Shown here: positions 34,829 to 46,380 of the stretch, one piece after another
Layout of the letters: every line of letters begins with the position of its first letter
Numbering within the stretch: position 1 is the first letter of the stretch
The notes under the pieces: generated by a model
Databases searched by the model: none
Seen by the model: the letters and a program-made list of their open reading frames with translations, nothing else
Told to the model about the DNA's origin: nothing
Assembly: GCF_000715075.1 (NCBI RefSeq)
Contig: NC_134084.1
Span: forward strand, 104,140,411-104,204,410
Reading direction: 5' to 3'
Length of the DNA stretch: 64,000 nt
Source: Nicotiana tabacum
Taxonomy: Eukaryota > Streptophyta > Magnoliopsida > Solanales > Solanaceae
Translations under genes and position numbers: made by a program

Positions 34829-36012
34829 CTAACTAATTGTGAATCGAACTTCAAAATGAGCCGTTTAAGGATAAGGCGAGTTTGGGGTATAAATTGTTGG
34901 TTAGATAATTGATTTCTTTACGAATCCATTCATTTAAAATTAAGTAAAGCTTTCTTGCTGTTTCTATGGATTTTTTGTAGAGTTTCCCTTTAAGAGAATA
35001 TCTTGATAATGAATTAGTTGAAAGACTTTCTTCACTAAAACAGTATGTTGTTGGATTTTGCTTTTGATTAGAGCTGTATTGGGTGCTTCTAGTTTGGTAC
35101 TGAAATGGCATTTTGTTAGCTAGTTCAAGGAGGTGAATTTCTGTGAATTAACTGATGGTTTTCATTCCTAACAGTTCAGTGATAGTTGACGCTGCTCTGC
35201 AGCTATGAACATTAATATAATATATTTATAGTAGGTTCTAGTTTAAATATGCATTTTCTGTTTGCTAAATCCAAATGCTAGTGTAGTAACCTGTGAGCAA
35301 CTTAGCTGGGTCAAGTATTTCCTTACTTTCCCTGCTAGATTTCTTCCACCTCTAAATTTGGAGTTGTGCAATCTTTTTGAGCTTATTATGCTTTAGTCTC
35401 TTTATTCACTGTACTCATGTGTTCTTAAATGTCTTCATATGCCCCTACCTAAGGATTTTATGTCCTTTATGCTGGTAGTATTAATAGCAAAATAAGAACT
35501 TGTAAAAATTGCTAATTGATTGTGGAATTGGTATTCTTTTACTGTTTTAGTGATTTCTCTGTTTGAAGATATTGATTATTTTTTTCAAAACATAGTGTCT
35601 CAAGTATTCTAGATTTTCTCCTTAGAATTACATGTTTGTCAAATATACAGAGGCTTCCTTTTTATGATTTGGGTTAACGAAAAATATTCTCAATTATCAA
35701 GAGTACTAATGTCTGCAAAATAATGTGTGATGAACTGAGAGTTCTTCTAGAGGTAATTTAGTATGTTAAGTGTATTGCTCGTTGAAGTTTCTTTAAGTTT
35801 GTACTTAAGACCAAGTTTTTGGTTATTTTGATCCGATATGTATGTGCATTTAAGAACTTGTTATTTCTCTGTATGAGTAAATGTCTCCCTCTCACATTTC
35901 ATCAGGTCCTAGTTTTCTGATTTATCTAACTTCTAATCTCACCATTGCATATGTATGGTCATTAGATAAGCAGGATTATCAATAAACATAAGTCATAAAA
36001 AATAGAAAGCTA
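34829..36012. other. CACTA interior, intron-like, no gene seen
   Basis: AT-rich text between the solo LTR and the LINE RNase H scrap, presumably an intron or upstream part of the TNPA-like gene. The stretch 31140-31370 before the LTR contains ccctaagacttctc and an exon/donor-like catcaag/gtaaggtt, plausible as the 5' leader. Confidence 0.4.
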
Positions 36013-36357
36013 CTATCCATGATCAAAGTTAAACTGGTCCTTCTTAGTTCTGATTCTGAAGTTTGTATGTAGATCTTGATCATTCTTCAATATGGCTTTG
36101 GCTTGCCTTGGCAATGAAATAACCTCAGTGAAGAATATCTCTTGTTTCTCCTTTACTCCAATATTAGCTAGAGCATCTGCTACACAATTGTCTATCCTGT
36201 AGCAAAATATTGTATGAAATCTGCCTCTGGTAAGCAATTGAGTGATCTGCTCTCTGAGTGGCCACAAAACCTTGGTGTCACCTTTAATAAAATTCACTAA
36301 AATCATATAGTCTGTCTCTATTATCATAGTCATCATCCGCTTCATCGTTGGTGACAC
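36013..36357 (-). pseudogene. L1-type LINE RNase H domain fragment
   Basis: The minus strand reads IETDYMILVNFIKGD, PLREQITQLLTRGRF, NCVADALANIGV, ISLPRQAKAIL. The ETD and VADALAN motifs are those of the plant RVT_3-type RNase H found at the C-terminal end of L1 LINEs and some host genes. The N-terminal part of the domain is missing. It lies antisense in an intron of the CACTA TNPA-like gene. Confidence 0.65.
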
Positions 36358-36490
36358 ACCATTGTAATCTTTTTAGAATAGCTGGTTAAATTTTTATTTT
36401 TCATCTCTTTTTATACTCACAGATGGTTAAAATTTTATTTTCTAGTTACTAGATAAGTTTCATGTTTACTGATACTTTTGAATATTGTAG

Positions 36491-38180
36491 GACAAATTTG
36501 ACAGCGATGGCATAAATGATCAACGAGATCATGTCTTGAAACATATGAGAAAATTATGGAACAATTGGAGAGGATTGTTGCACAAGGATATTAAGTCTAA
36601 GCTATTTCGTGATGCTCTAAAAGATGTGCCAAATGGGGTAGACAAGAGTGATTGGGAATGACTTGTCAAGGAGCCAATTTTTAACTGAAAAATTTAAGGT
36701 ATGATATCGTAGCTATTTATTAACATCTTGTAATATTAAGTGGCTTACCATAATTTTTCAATGTATTCTCAATTTAGGAAAAACTACAAGAAACTTAGTC
36801 AATAGGTCTAAGTTGAGTATGCCTCATCGTACGGGTAAGAAGCCAATTAGAGAGATCATTTATGAATTGGTGAGTAATCCACCAGATGTGCAACTATTTT
36901 TTTTGAGATTCGTAAGAAGGACAACAAGCTTGTTGAACCTAAAACTAATGAAAAATATGTATATTTATTGATAAATTTTATTTTACATCTTTTGTTTACT
37001 TTGTTGCAGTACCCTGGATTGGAGTATCAAATGGAATTTGACCTTGCAACCATGTCTTTCCTGTCAAAATCAGTTGGATTGGTATTGCCTATTTGTCTCT
37101 CACCTTATTACTTTTTTTTCCTTCCATTCTTGTCTTTGCATCTGCTCTTATATATTTCTTATTATCTAACTCGGAAGGTCAAACGTTCTAAATGTTTTTA
37201 GATATGTGAATATAAAAGATATGGTCTGTTCCCTTGAGCAGGGCATGGATGTAGTGTTGTTTTTTTTCTTTTAGTTTTGTGTATTATATGAAACTGGATA
37301 TTCAAGTCTTGCTTCAAACTCGTGGTAACTTCTTGAGTGCTTGTTGTTTTGCTGGTGCCAATTTCCATTTCACTGTTCTCTTTTGTTTCTAAGCTAGGCA
37401 AAGTATGGCATGCATGTAATTCATCAAACCATATGAATCATGTCTAATACAAGTAATAAATGAAACCAAAATGCCCGAAAGTGTCCTTATGATTTTCTAT
37501 TTCTTGTATCAGTGGCAGAGTATTGTGCTGTTTACCAATATATAAAAAAATAGTTGTGAACTATTGCAGGATCTGATAAAGCATAAGAGAATGATTACGT
37601 ACCTTTATCTATATAGGGTCTGAGAATGATTGCGTTCCCGATCACAGCTAGAATTTTATTCGCCAAAATTTTGATAATTTTTCTTTGTGAGCCAAGGGTC
37701 TATCGGAAATAGCCTATCTATCTCTATGATGTAGGGAAAAGGTTTGCGTACACACTATCCTCCCCAGACCCCATTTATGGGATCAAACTGGATTTTTTGC
37801 TGTTGTTGTTGTTGTTGTTGTTTACTTTGTTGCAGTATTTAGTTAAATTATCTTTCATTTTATAGGTTAAAATCCAAGAAATGGTGGAATCTGAATCATC
37901 TCTTACAAATATTGAGGTTGTAGAGAAGTGCTTTGGACCTCAATGCAAGAGTCATGTTGTTGGATTTGGTGTTGGGATAACCGCTAAGGAGTTTAAAGGT
38001 GGTAACTCCTCGAAAACTGCATCATTAGAGATGTCGAATGCTACTGAAAAAGAAAAGTAATCACTAAAAGGACGTCTGGATGGGCTAGAGAGTAAATACG
38101 ATGTGTTATAGAGTAAATACGCACATCTTGCAAGTGTTGTATTTGATCAGATTTCATCACCATCTTCAAGTGAGCAATAG
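36491..38180 (+). pseudogene. TNPA-like protein (Transposase_24, Ptta/En/Spm)
   Basis: Exons read from splice motifs: 36491-36698 (HVLKHMRKLWNNWRGLLHKD, DVPNGVDKSDWE), 36778-36869 (SKLSMPHRTGKKPIREIIYEL), about 36908-36957 (RKKDNKLVEPKTNEKY), about 37009-37081, and 37866-38180 (EMVESESSLTNIEVVEKCFG, VGFGVGITAKEFKG, ending SSPSSSEQ). The order matches plant CACTA TNPA-type proteins, which bind subterminal repeats and help TNPD. A TGA follows DWE at about 36660, a frameshift lies near 36675, and two more stops occur in the last exon. An RTE tail (37688-37821) sits in the last intron. Confidence 0.8.
37688..37821 (+). mobile_element. RTE/TS-SINE tail copy in CACTA intron
   Basis: Reads gagccaagggtctatcgg, tttgcgtacacactatcct, ccccatttatgggatc and (TTG)7. 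5'-truncated; no tRNA-like head is visible. Confidence 0.85.
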
Positions 38181-39801
38181 ATTGAAGCATTTAACAGGTT
38201 AGTAGATTGAAATCCTATTGTATTATGTGATAAAATTATTGCAATGTTCATGTGAAATTTTTTTCTTATGTTATTAAGGTTTATGAATAAACAAATTTAT
38301 AGTCATTAAAACAAGTGAATTTAAGTAAGTCACATACAATTACATAACTTTTCCCTTAAACTTTCCATAACAATCTATTTCCCATTTAGTACTTTCTTTT
38401 TTATCCTTTGTTTAGTGGTAAACTCATGTTATAAAATCTTAGAGCCACGTCCGCCACTGGTCGAGGTGCATGCTAGCTTAACCGCGCATGCACTACAATT
38501 TTAAAAAAATGTTAGTTTCAGCCAGCTTTATTACATGACTTTGATATAGTTCTAACGCTATATACTGCTGTGTAAAGGGTATAAACCTTGCCATGTTTTC
38601 ATGTCCAAAGACTCTGTGCCTTGTTTGTGGTCCTATGAAAAGGTACGAACCAACATACATTGGGAGATGAAGTGGTACAGTTCTAGTCAAGTTCCAATTG
38701 TACAAAAATGACCAGAACAGAAACTCTTGGAGTTCCAATCACACTTGTCAATATCATACTTTAGTCATAACTTTAATATCATCCTTTTGATGAAAAAGCT
38801 TTAGTGTCCATATTTTTTCAAGTGGAGGATTCCTTTACATTAGTTGCCCACATTTTGTAAAGTATGGTTCTAAGAACTGAAATAAAAAAAGAATAGAATC
38901 ATCACTAAAGTAATTTAGGAAACTACTAAGTAGCAAAAGGAACAACATGATTGTTCCTTGTACACTATCTTGAAGAAGTATAGATTAGTCATCTGGTTAC
39001 TACCTTCTGCAAGAAAACATAAAAACAATTTTATATATAATAGAAATTCATCAATTCAGCATCATTGGCATATGAAAAGATCATTCCACTAATAGAGATG
39101 GAGTTACATACAACTGTAGAAAGTTTTTCACAAATGATATTCCCTTCTCAGCCAACCGTTTACGTGGACACACATTTTGTGCAATCTTTTCCTAAATATC
39201 ATATTTCATTATTCCAAGAAGGATGAATAATGCTTTTTATAAGCTAAACCAAAAAAGAAACAACATTACAAATATTAGTCTGCAGTGTTACATTATATCT
39301 TAGGTCTTTTATAGTGAAACAAATAATTAGATTATAGAGTGCATTTCACAGGATAAATATAGAGTAGATGTTGGGAGTAAATGATAACATAAACTATCTA
39401 ATTGATGCAAAGATAGTCCTATAATTTGATTGAGTACCTTTTACATCGACTGTTGCATCAGTACGTCTTTTGTGGTAAATGGATTTCAGGGTTCTGTAGT
39501 GATAAGAACAAATTGAACACCCAAATAATGTCAATAATCTAATCAGACCTCAAGTAGTTATTAGAATGTCATCTTATAAAATGTACTACAACCCACAAAT
39601 TGTTATTTATCTCAAGAACATATGGACTATGTTAATATGTCTCAAGTGCAGTATTTTACTGATTTTTCTCAAGAACATATTGACTGATCTTTCATCTTTA
39701 GTTGTTTTGATCAGAATATGTCTTATGTATCATTCGTGCATATTACTTTAATGTATTGTTGTTACTATTGTTTGCTGCCTGTTGCCTTATTTCCAAAGTG
39801 C
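38181..39801. other. CACTA interior, no feature seen
   Basis: AT-rich DNA after the TNPA-like stop. Contains agccacgtccgccactg at 38442-38458, like one hAT terminus, but no partner. No gene recognised. Confidence 0.4.
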
Positions 39802-39930
39802 CTTGAGTTGAGGGTCTATTGGAAACAACCTCCCTATTTTTATAAGGTAGGGGTAAGGTCTGCGTACACATCCTCTCCAGACCCCATTTATGGGATTACA
39901 CTGGGTTCGTTGTTGTTGTTGTTGTTGTTT
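39802..39930 (+). mobile_element. RTE/TS-SINE tail copy
   Basis: Reads cttgagttgagggtctattg, ggtaggggtaaggtctgcg, ccccatttatgggattacac and (TTG)n. 5'-truncated. Confidence 0.88.
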
Positions 39931-40779
39931 GTAACTCATTTTTTGTATCTCAATCGCCTGCCTCCATGATTTGTAGGATTGCAAAAAGCTTGATACAGGA
40001 TTTGCTTCCCAAAAAGTATCGTTGTGCAAATTTTAATGTAATAGGATTTAGTGATGTAAAACTATATGTCATTAGTGAGTCTGCTGATCATTGTACACAA
40101 ACATAGGAAATTTAATACATTATTTTTCTGCTATAATACTGTCCCCACTGTTATGTCGTCTAATCTTTGTATTATTTCAATTTCTTGTTTATGGGCATCA
40201 ATGAAGCCTTTAATGGAATTATTAAATTGTCATACATTTGTTATGTTAACAGATCTGATTTTTCTTTATTAACCGGCATACATTTGCTCTTTCTTCTTTA
40301 GTTATTTATTCTTTGTTACTAAACCAACATACATTTATTATGTTAACAGATCAAATATTTGAAGCCCAAAGAACCTATCCTTGAAGAAAGTGTCAACAAG
40401 GTGCAGTACAAGAGGTTTATATTTTGTTAGGGGTGGTTTAAAGACACTGTACATGCTACAATTTTATGTTTCTCTTTTTGGAATTATAAAAAATGATGTC
40501 ATACGATTTAGATTGGTTTATGGTAAATATGATATTTTAGTTCTTTGTATTAACAAAGATATCAAGTATTTGGTTTGTTTTCGAGTGTTGTTGGGTGTAT
40601 ATGAAAGCATATAAATAATTATTTCTATTTATCTAATTTAAATTTTCATAGTTATATTTACTATAATTTTACATTGGATGATAAGGAAAATGTGGTCAAT
40701 GAAACTCTTTACCTATAAGTTTCTCAAACAGATAAATGGGCATTAGTGAAGAGAAATTTGGTTCTTAAAAGTAGTTATA
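39931..40779. other. CACTA interior, no feature seen
   Basis: AT-rich DNA leading to the subterminal repeats. The words catacatttgttatgttaacagatc occur twice (about 40233 and 40330), a short local duplication. Confidence 0.4.
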
Positions 40780-41088
40780 CATCTAACGAAAGTCGCTAAA
40801 AGCAAATGATTGAATTAGTTATTGTCAGTAAAGACTTTTAACGACTGGATAATAAATTAGCGAAGGGAAAATCCTGTCGTTAAAAGGGATGTGTAACGAC
40901 CGAAAATTATGTTGTCGCTAAAGGATCTTTAACGACCGGATTGTAATCCGGTCGTTAACTTTTAACGTCGGAGCTTTTAACGACCGGTGATGATCAGATT
41001 TTTTCTGGTCGTTAACAACTTATAACGATCGGATTTGGGTTTTTAACGACCAAATTTCCCCTCGCTAAATGCCTATTTTCTTGTAGTG
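40780..41088 (-). repeat. Right subterminal repeats and TIR of CACTA
   Basis: About ten copies of a taacgac(c)/ggtcgtta word in both orientations, some paired as small palindromes (accggattgtaatccggtcgtt), ending in ttttcttgtagtg. Confidence 0.85.
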
Positions 41089-41652
41089 AATGACAATGAA
41101 TAATGTATAAAAGAAGTCAACAATTTCCACGGTCACAACCACAACGATCCTCGACCCCATTCACTCAATACTATAATGATTTTGGTGTATCAAGAAATGA
41201 CATAGGTCCCTACTAAGTTATTATATTATTTACCTTAGTTTCAATTTTTATGTATTTTAAATTAATGAATTTTTAATTTTAATGTACTTCCAATTTTAAT
41301 GTATTTCCAATTTTAATATATTTTTAATTTTTACTTTTCAATTTTAGCAACATCTAATATTTATATTCGTACCTTTCAATTTTAGCAATATCTAATATTT
41401 TATATTTGCACTATTTATTTTTTGAGATGATTATATATTTTTTGGTACAACTATAACTTATAATAAAATTAGCTTACAATTTTACATGAAAATAATAAAT
41501 GCACGAAAATTAATTTATCAAAATTATACGCCAAAGTTAAGATGTAAAATTAATATTATAAAGATATTACATAAACATAGTTAGGTATATATAAAGAGAT
41601 AAACTAAAAGAGTTAAATAATAAAAATAATAATAAAGGAATAGTGAATAGTA

Positions 41653-41710
41653 ATGGAGGAGATGAATAATGTCACTCCGAATTCGGAATGACACTATTCA
41701 TCCCCCATTT
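41653..41710. repeat. 58-bp near-perfect palindrome centred on GAATTC
   Basis: Arms gatgaataatgtcactccgaa and its inverse differ at two positions, and looser pairing extends to 29 bases a side. Lies about 90 bases inside the right end of the Harbinger-like element. Confidence 0.9.
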
Positions 41711-41800
41711 TGCAGCAAAAAATGCAGCAGCGTTGGAGATCAATTACTTCAAAAATCACATGCATTATAGCAAATGCAGTTGTCGTTGGAGATGCCCTAA

Positions 41801-42138
41801 GTTCCTACTTAAATACGAGCCACATGTTTCATCTCCCCAAATTCCTACTTACATAAGAGCCACATATCATGATTAAAGATTAAAGATTGAGATTTAATTA
41901 ACCAAATAAAGGGCCTAGCCATGGTTAACATTTAAGTTATAAACAAACATGTCTATATCAATTTCTTAAATTTTCGATATTTCTTCTTTTTCCATGTTCT
42001 TCCATAATTTCATCTTTTTTCTCTTTTTTGTTTTACTGTGCTACTAAAGGTACATATTTTTTGTATTTTAAGTTAATTTTTAATTGGATCATTATTGTGT
42101 TCCCATTTTATTTAATCTATTCAACCCTTATTTTATTA
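41801..42138. other. Spacer, no feature seen
   Basis: AT-rich flank between the Harbinger right end and the solo LTR. Confidence 0.4.
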
Positions 42139-42844
42139 TCCTCTATGATGATCCGGCCGGTCATCTCATGAGTTACCGTTCTGTTTTTTCCATTTTTGCT
42201 TCTTTATGCTTTGTTTATCCATGTTATGTGGTATCAGGTTGGTCGGATCGAATCCAGAATGATTTTGGTAAGGTTTGAGGCACTTAGTCTCTTTTGAGGA
42301 AGCTTAAGTTGGAAAAGTCAACTGAATGTTGACTTATGTGTTAGAGGGCTCGGATGTGAATTTTGATGGTTCGGATAGCTTCAGGAGGTGATTTGGGACT
42401 TAGGAGCGTGATCGGAATGAGTTTTGGAGGTTCGGAGTAGATTTAGGCTTGAATTGGCGAAGTTGATATTTTGACGATTTTCGGTTGGTAGACGAGATTT
42501 TGATATAAGGGTTGGAATGAAATTCCAAGAGTTGCAATAGTTCCGTTGTGTCATTTGGGATGTGCGTGCAAAATTTCAGGTCATTTGGACGTGGTTTGGT
42601 TGGGTTTTTGATCAAAAGCGTAAATTAGAAGATTTTAGAATTCTTAGGCTTGAATCTGATGCGAATTTGGTATTTCGATGTTGTTTTGAGCGTTCCGATG
42701 GTTGGAACAAGTTTGAATGAGGTTATGGGATATGTTGTCATGTTTGGTTGAGGTCCCGGGGGACTCGGGTGAGTTTCGGGTGGTCAATCGGACCATTTCA
42801 TGAAGTTTGGAATTGCATAAATCTGTTGCTCAGTGTTGCAGACA

Positions 42845-43250
42845 AATGCCTTCGCATTCGCGAGAGGGGAGCCGCGATCGCGAAGGGTTAGCTGGAGAAG
42901 GCTGAGACTTTGGTCTTCGCGTTCGCGAGGGAGTCTCCGCGTTCTCAAAGGGCTGGGAAGCGATTCGTCGCGTTCAAGAGGTAAGCTACGCGTTCACATA
43001 GAGGAAATTGGCCAGCTGGGTTTTGAGGTGTTTTGTTCATCGCATTCACGGGTGAGGGAGCGCGTTCGCGAAGGGTCAAGCTGAGGAACCATCGCGTTCG
43101 CGATGTGCATGTCGCGTTTGTGTAAGAGAATTTTTGGTCAAAGACATTATGTGCTTTGCGAACGCGAGGCGTTGACCGCGTTCGCGAAGAAGGAAATTAA
43201 GGCCTGGGCAGAAGGTTTAAAAGGTCGTCTTGTCCGCGAATGTGGGGTTT
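42845..43250 (+). repeat. CpG palindrome array, word type C (TTCGCGAACGCG)
   Basis: More than a dozen words such as cgcattcgcgag, cgatcgcgaag, cgcgttcgcgag, gcgaacgcgag and gttcgcgaag. It ends with CCTGGGCAGA (43203-43212), four bases before a TATA-like tttaaaag. Same type as at 46085 and 63425. Confidence 0.9.
43216..43223 (+). promoter_or_regulatory. TATA-like box of solo LTR
   Basis: tttaaaag directly after the conserved CCTGGGCAGA element. Confidence 0.5.
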
Positions 43251-44149
43251 ATTTCTTCCATTGTTGGTCGTTTTTGGAGCTTTTTGAAGGGGATTGAAGA
43301 GGGATTCAAGGAGAATCACTTGGAGGTAAGATTTTTAGACTTAAAACTCGATTCTAGTGTGAATTCCACCTAAATAATCATGGAAATTAAGCCAAAAATT
43401 GAAGAACTAGTGCTTGGAAATTTAGACCTTTGATTGAGGATTTGAAGGACCATTTGAGGACAGATTTCAGAACTTTTGATATGTATGAACTCGTGGGGAA
43501 GATAAAAAATCTATTGATGTAAAAATTATCGAATTTCGGGATGTGGGCCCGGGGGTCGGGTTTTGGTAATTTCGGGATTTGTGTTGTATTTTCATTATTT
43601 TTGCTTGGTCTTCGTTCCCTTAGCATATTTTGACGTACTCTTTCTGATTTTGGATAGATTCGACGCGAGTGAAGGCCGATTCGAGGGGCAAAACCGTCGC
43701 GAGCTAGAGATTTGACCGGTTCGAGGTGAGTAATGATTGTAAATGATATTTTGAGGGTTTGAGACCCCGGATTGTACAACGTAGCGCTATATTTAGGTGA
43801 CACACACGCTTGATAATGAGCGTGGGGTCGTGCACTATTGGGGATTGTGACTTAGTTCGTCCCGAATAACTATTTTACCGCGTATTTGACTGAAATCTAT
43901 TTGCTATCATCATGATTTGGGCTGAATGCCATATTTGGGCCTTGTGTCAACTATTTGAACCCTTCGGGGATTTTTACTGGTATTTCCTCACTGTTTTGAC
44001 TTTATACTTGAACTCAGTCATGTTATATTTTACTGTTTTTCGTACTCAGCCATGTTTACTCTGTTTTAACACTTACATGATCTTTTAAATGATATTTTTG
44101 GGTTGAGAGTCATGTTTTACTATTGCCCGAGTGGCTTGTGAGGATTTTG

Positions 44150-44475
44150 ACTGAGTAAGGCCGAGGGCCTATGTTGTGAGGAAACATTTGATACTGATTA
44201 TGAGGCCGAGGGCCTGAGATATGTACGCCACGAGGTGGCTTGATTGATATGAGGCCGAGGGCCTAGTGATGATGCCACGAGGTGGTTTGATATTGCACTT
44301 GGACCGTAAGGGGCCCCTCCAGGAGTCTGTACACCCCCAGTGAGCGCAGGTGCCCATTATTATGTGAGATTGAGCCCGAGGGGCTGGTATTGTTCTATGT
44401 GATTGCCCAAGGGGCTGGTACTGTTCTGAGATGTTGCCCGAGGGGCGAATTTGTTGATACCGTGCCCGAGGGGCG
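44150..44475 (+). repeat. Minisatellite with GGCCGAGGGCC / GCCCGAGGGGC words
   Basis: Irregular units of about 35-50 bp carrying gaggccgagggcct and gccacgaggtgg, then ttgcccgaggggcnn. These can form short GGCC- and CCAC/GTGG-type stems. Lies in the presumed transcribed part. Confidence 0.75.
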
Positions 44476-45123
44476 AACCTTTATGTGTTTATTTTCATAA
44501 TTTACTGTCAGTTACCTGCTTAATTGTTGAAAAAGGCTTTTCATGAAGTTAAATTGAGTTAAAGGATTTTTACCTATCTTTCACTGGTTTTACTGTTTTT
44601 AATGGTTTTACTGCTTCATTATAGCATGTTTTTGTGTCTTACGTGATTTCCTGCTTTCAGTTTTTATTTATGATTATTACTCACTGAGTTGGAGTAGTCA
44701 CTTTACTCCCTGCACCCTGTGTGCAGATTCAGGCGTATCTAGTCCCGCTCCCGAGTGCCGATCATTTCCGGCTCAGGCGGATCCGAGGAGTCTCTAGGTA
44801 GCTATTGGCGTTCGCAGCCCGGAGCTCTTCCCTATCTTAGTCCTTCATGTTCTTAGTTTTCTATATTAAACTCTGTAGTTATTTTTGGAGTATTCCGTTT
44901 TGCTAGATGCTCATGACTAGTGACACCCCGGTATCGGGCTGTGTTTGGGTTGTATTCCGCATATTATACTATCATTTGCTTAAACTTTGGTTTATTTATT
45001 CATGTCTAGACTGTTTCTAAATGCTTAATTGTTAATAATGGGAAAATGGAAAGTGTCGGCTGACCTTATCTTCACAAGAGGCGCCATCACGACCGGGTCC
45101 AGGTTTAGGGTCATGACATCCTC

Positions 45124-45382
45124 GTCCTTGTTACTGCACCTTAATCGTAATTTGACATAATAAAAATATTGGTTGGTAAGATAATCTTAGTTTTTCTACA
45201 GCACTAAAGGAATATTGCAAGTGCTCAATTGAGCATTATCGATATTGCTATAAATTTTTAATCAGCATAATTAAAAGACACCTAGTTATAAAAAATTATT
45301 CTGAAGGGTTATCCCTGTGCCAACAAATTTTTGAGAAAAAGTGTCATCAAAGGATTAACTCAAAAATGATCTGGATGATGAG
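45124..45382. other. Short spacer between LTR elements
   Basis: AT-rich, no gene or repeat recognised. Confidence 0.4.
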
Positions 45383-46084
45383 TGTAATGACCCGATCGGT
45401 CATTTTGAGCATTTACACTTTGCTCAGTAGTTTTCGAGCACGAGTAGCTACGTATGGTGTATTATAACTTATGTGAATCATCGGTTTTGGTTTTCAGGTT
45501 ATTCGGAATTGATTTGGAAGAATGATTCTCAGCTTAAAGCTTTAAATTTGAAAAGTTTGACCAAGTTTTCACTTTTTAGAATTTGACCTCGGATTGAATT
45601 TCTAATGGTTATGTTAACTCCATTAGGTGATTTTGGACTTAGGAGCGCGTCCGGATTTTGATTTGGAGGTCTGTAGTGGACTTTGGCTTGAAGTGACGAA
45701 AGTTGGAATTTTGGAAAGTATGACCGGGAGTGAACTTTTTGATATCAGGGTCAGATTCTGATTCTGTAAGTTGGAACAGGTCCGTAATGTCAAATGTGAC
45801 TTGTGTGAAAAATTTGAGGTCAATTGGACGTGATTTGATAGGTTTCGGCATCAGTTGTGGAAGTTGAAGTTTCAAAGTTTAATGATTTCGAATTGAGGTA
45901 TGATTCGTCGTTTCGATGTTGTTATGTGTATTTTGTGGCCTCGAGTAGGTCTGTATTAAGTTATGAGACTTTTTGGTATTTTTGGATAGGGTTCCGAGGG
46001 GCTCGGGAGAGTTGCAGACGGATTTCAGACTATTTTTCCTTCTTTATGCACTGCTGGTTCTACAGAAACTGAGTATCTGGTTTC

Positions 46085-46345
46085 CTTAATCGCGATTACA
46101 AGGTATGGATCATGATCGCGTAGAGTTATTTTCAAGGCTGGGATAAATTGTTCATCGCGTTCGCGAGTCTTCAGATGTGATCGCGTAGGCTGCTGCAATT
46201 TGAGCATCGTGTTCACATAAGCCTTCACACGTTCGCGTAGAGTATTTGGCTGAGCTGGGCAGTGTTCACTTCTTCTTCACGTTCGCAGTCCTTTATACGC
46301 GACCACATATTACATTTTCAGGGGCATTGCAATTCCTTCTTTGTG
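46085..46345 (+). repeat. CpG palindrome array, word type C, LARD-2 5' LTR
   Basis: Words such as atcgcgattac, atcgcgttcgcgag, tgatcgcgtag, cacgttcgcgtag and atcgcgattc. Several CpGs seen in the 3' LTR copy (63425-63700) are TpG or CpA here, so this copy is more decayed. Confidence 0.88.
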
Positions 46346-46373
46346 ATCGCGATTCATTGATTCGCCCAATGAT

Positions 46374-46380
46374 TATAAAG
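46374..46380 (+). promoter_or_regulatory. TATA box, LARD-2 5' LTR
   Basis: TATAAAG within gattataaagtact, about 30 bases after the array; conserved at 63716-63722 in the other LTR. Confidence 0.65.

Larger units (their letters stand above)
30942..41088 (+). mobile_element. CACTA (En/Spm) element (10.1 kb)
   Basis: Begins CACTACAAGA and ends tattttcttgtagtg, a 10-bp perfect terminal inverted repeat with the CACTA signature, flanked by a perfect 3-bp duplication AAT (30939-30941 and 41089-41091). Short taacgac-type subterminal repeats lie near both ends. It carries a TNPA-like gene (36491-38180) but I find no TNPD (transposase_21) text. A solo LTR, a LINE RNase H scrap and two RTE tails are inserted in it. 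Confidence 0.92.
30211..41216 (+). pseudogene. Harbinger ORF1-like (NAM-associated domain) gene, interrupted by CACTA
   Basis: Plus-strand text VRKLNGCVRQVENLCHSGA, then an intron (donor after about 30348, acceptor gcag before 30429), then KGFKFDHVWDIMKNFEKSN, KKAKIKRKIDEGY and KEKLRLRELKEENKILVID up to 30941. After the CACTA element the same gene resumes at 41092 with a QFPRSQPQRSSTPF-type tail and ends at 41216. In relatives this Myb/NAM-associated protein is the DNA-binding partner of the Harbinger transposase. TAA and TGA codons near 30567, 30681 and 30796 break it independently of the insertion. It could instead be a host-domesticated copy that later decayed. Confidence 0.7.
29974..41797 (+). 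mobile_element. PIF/Harbinger-like element carrying a NAM/Myb-type ORF1, split by CACTA
   Basis: The right end gttggagatgccc/taa (41785-41800) is a typical Harbinger terminus next to a TAA target. The left end, with taa at 29971-29973 followed by agtttctccaacc, matches its inverse (gggcatctccaac) at 9 of 13 positions. Between them is an ORF1-type gene split by a CACTA insertion. No DDE transposase (ORF2) is seen. The left border is less certain than the right because it abuts the truncated LINE exactly. Confidence 0.5.
42144..45118 (+). repeat. Solo LTR (2.98 kb)
   Basis: Begins tatgatgatccggccggtc (the expected TG is TA here) and ends gggtcatgaca, flanked by a perfect 5-bp duplication TCCTC (42139-42143 and 45119-45123). 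The U3 text aggagcgtgatcggaatgag...ttggaggttcggagtagatttagg links it to the LTRs at 31899 and 45383. It has a type C array, a TATA-like box and a gaggccgagggcct minisatellite. Confidence 0.9.

Noticed and set aside
37512..38458. hAT element bounded by cagtggcaga and ccgccactg
   Set aside because: The would-be element would contain the last TNPA exon, and the flanking octamers do not match.
38493..38738. 81-codon minus-strand frame in CACTA
   Set aside because: No recognisable motif, no splice or family context.
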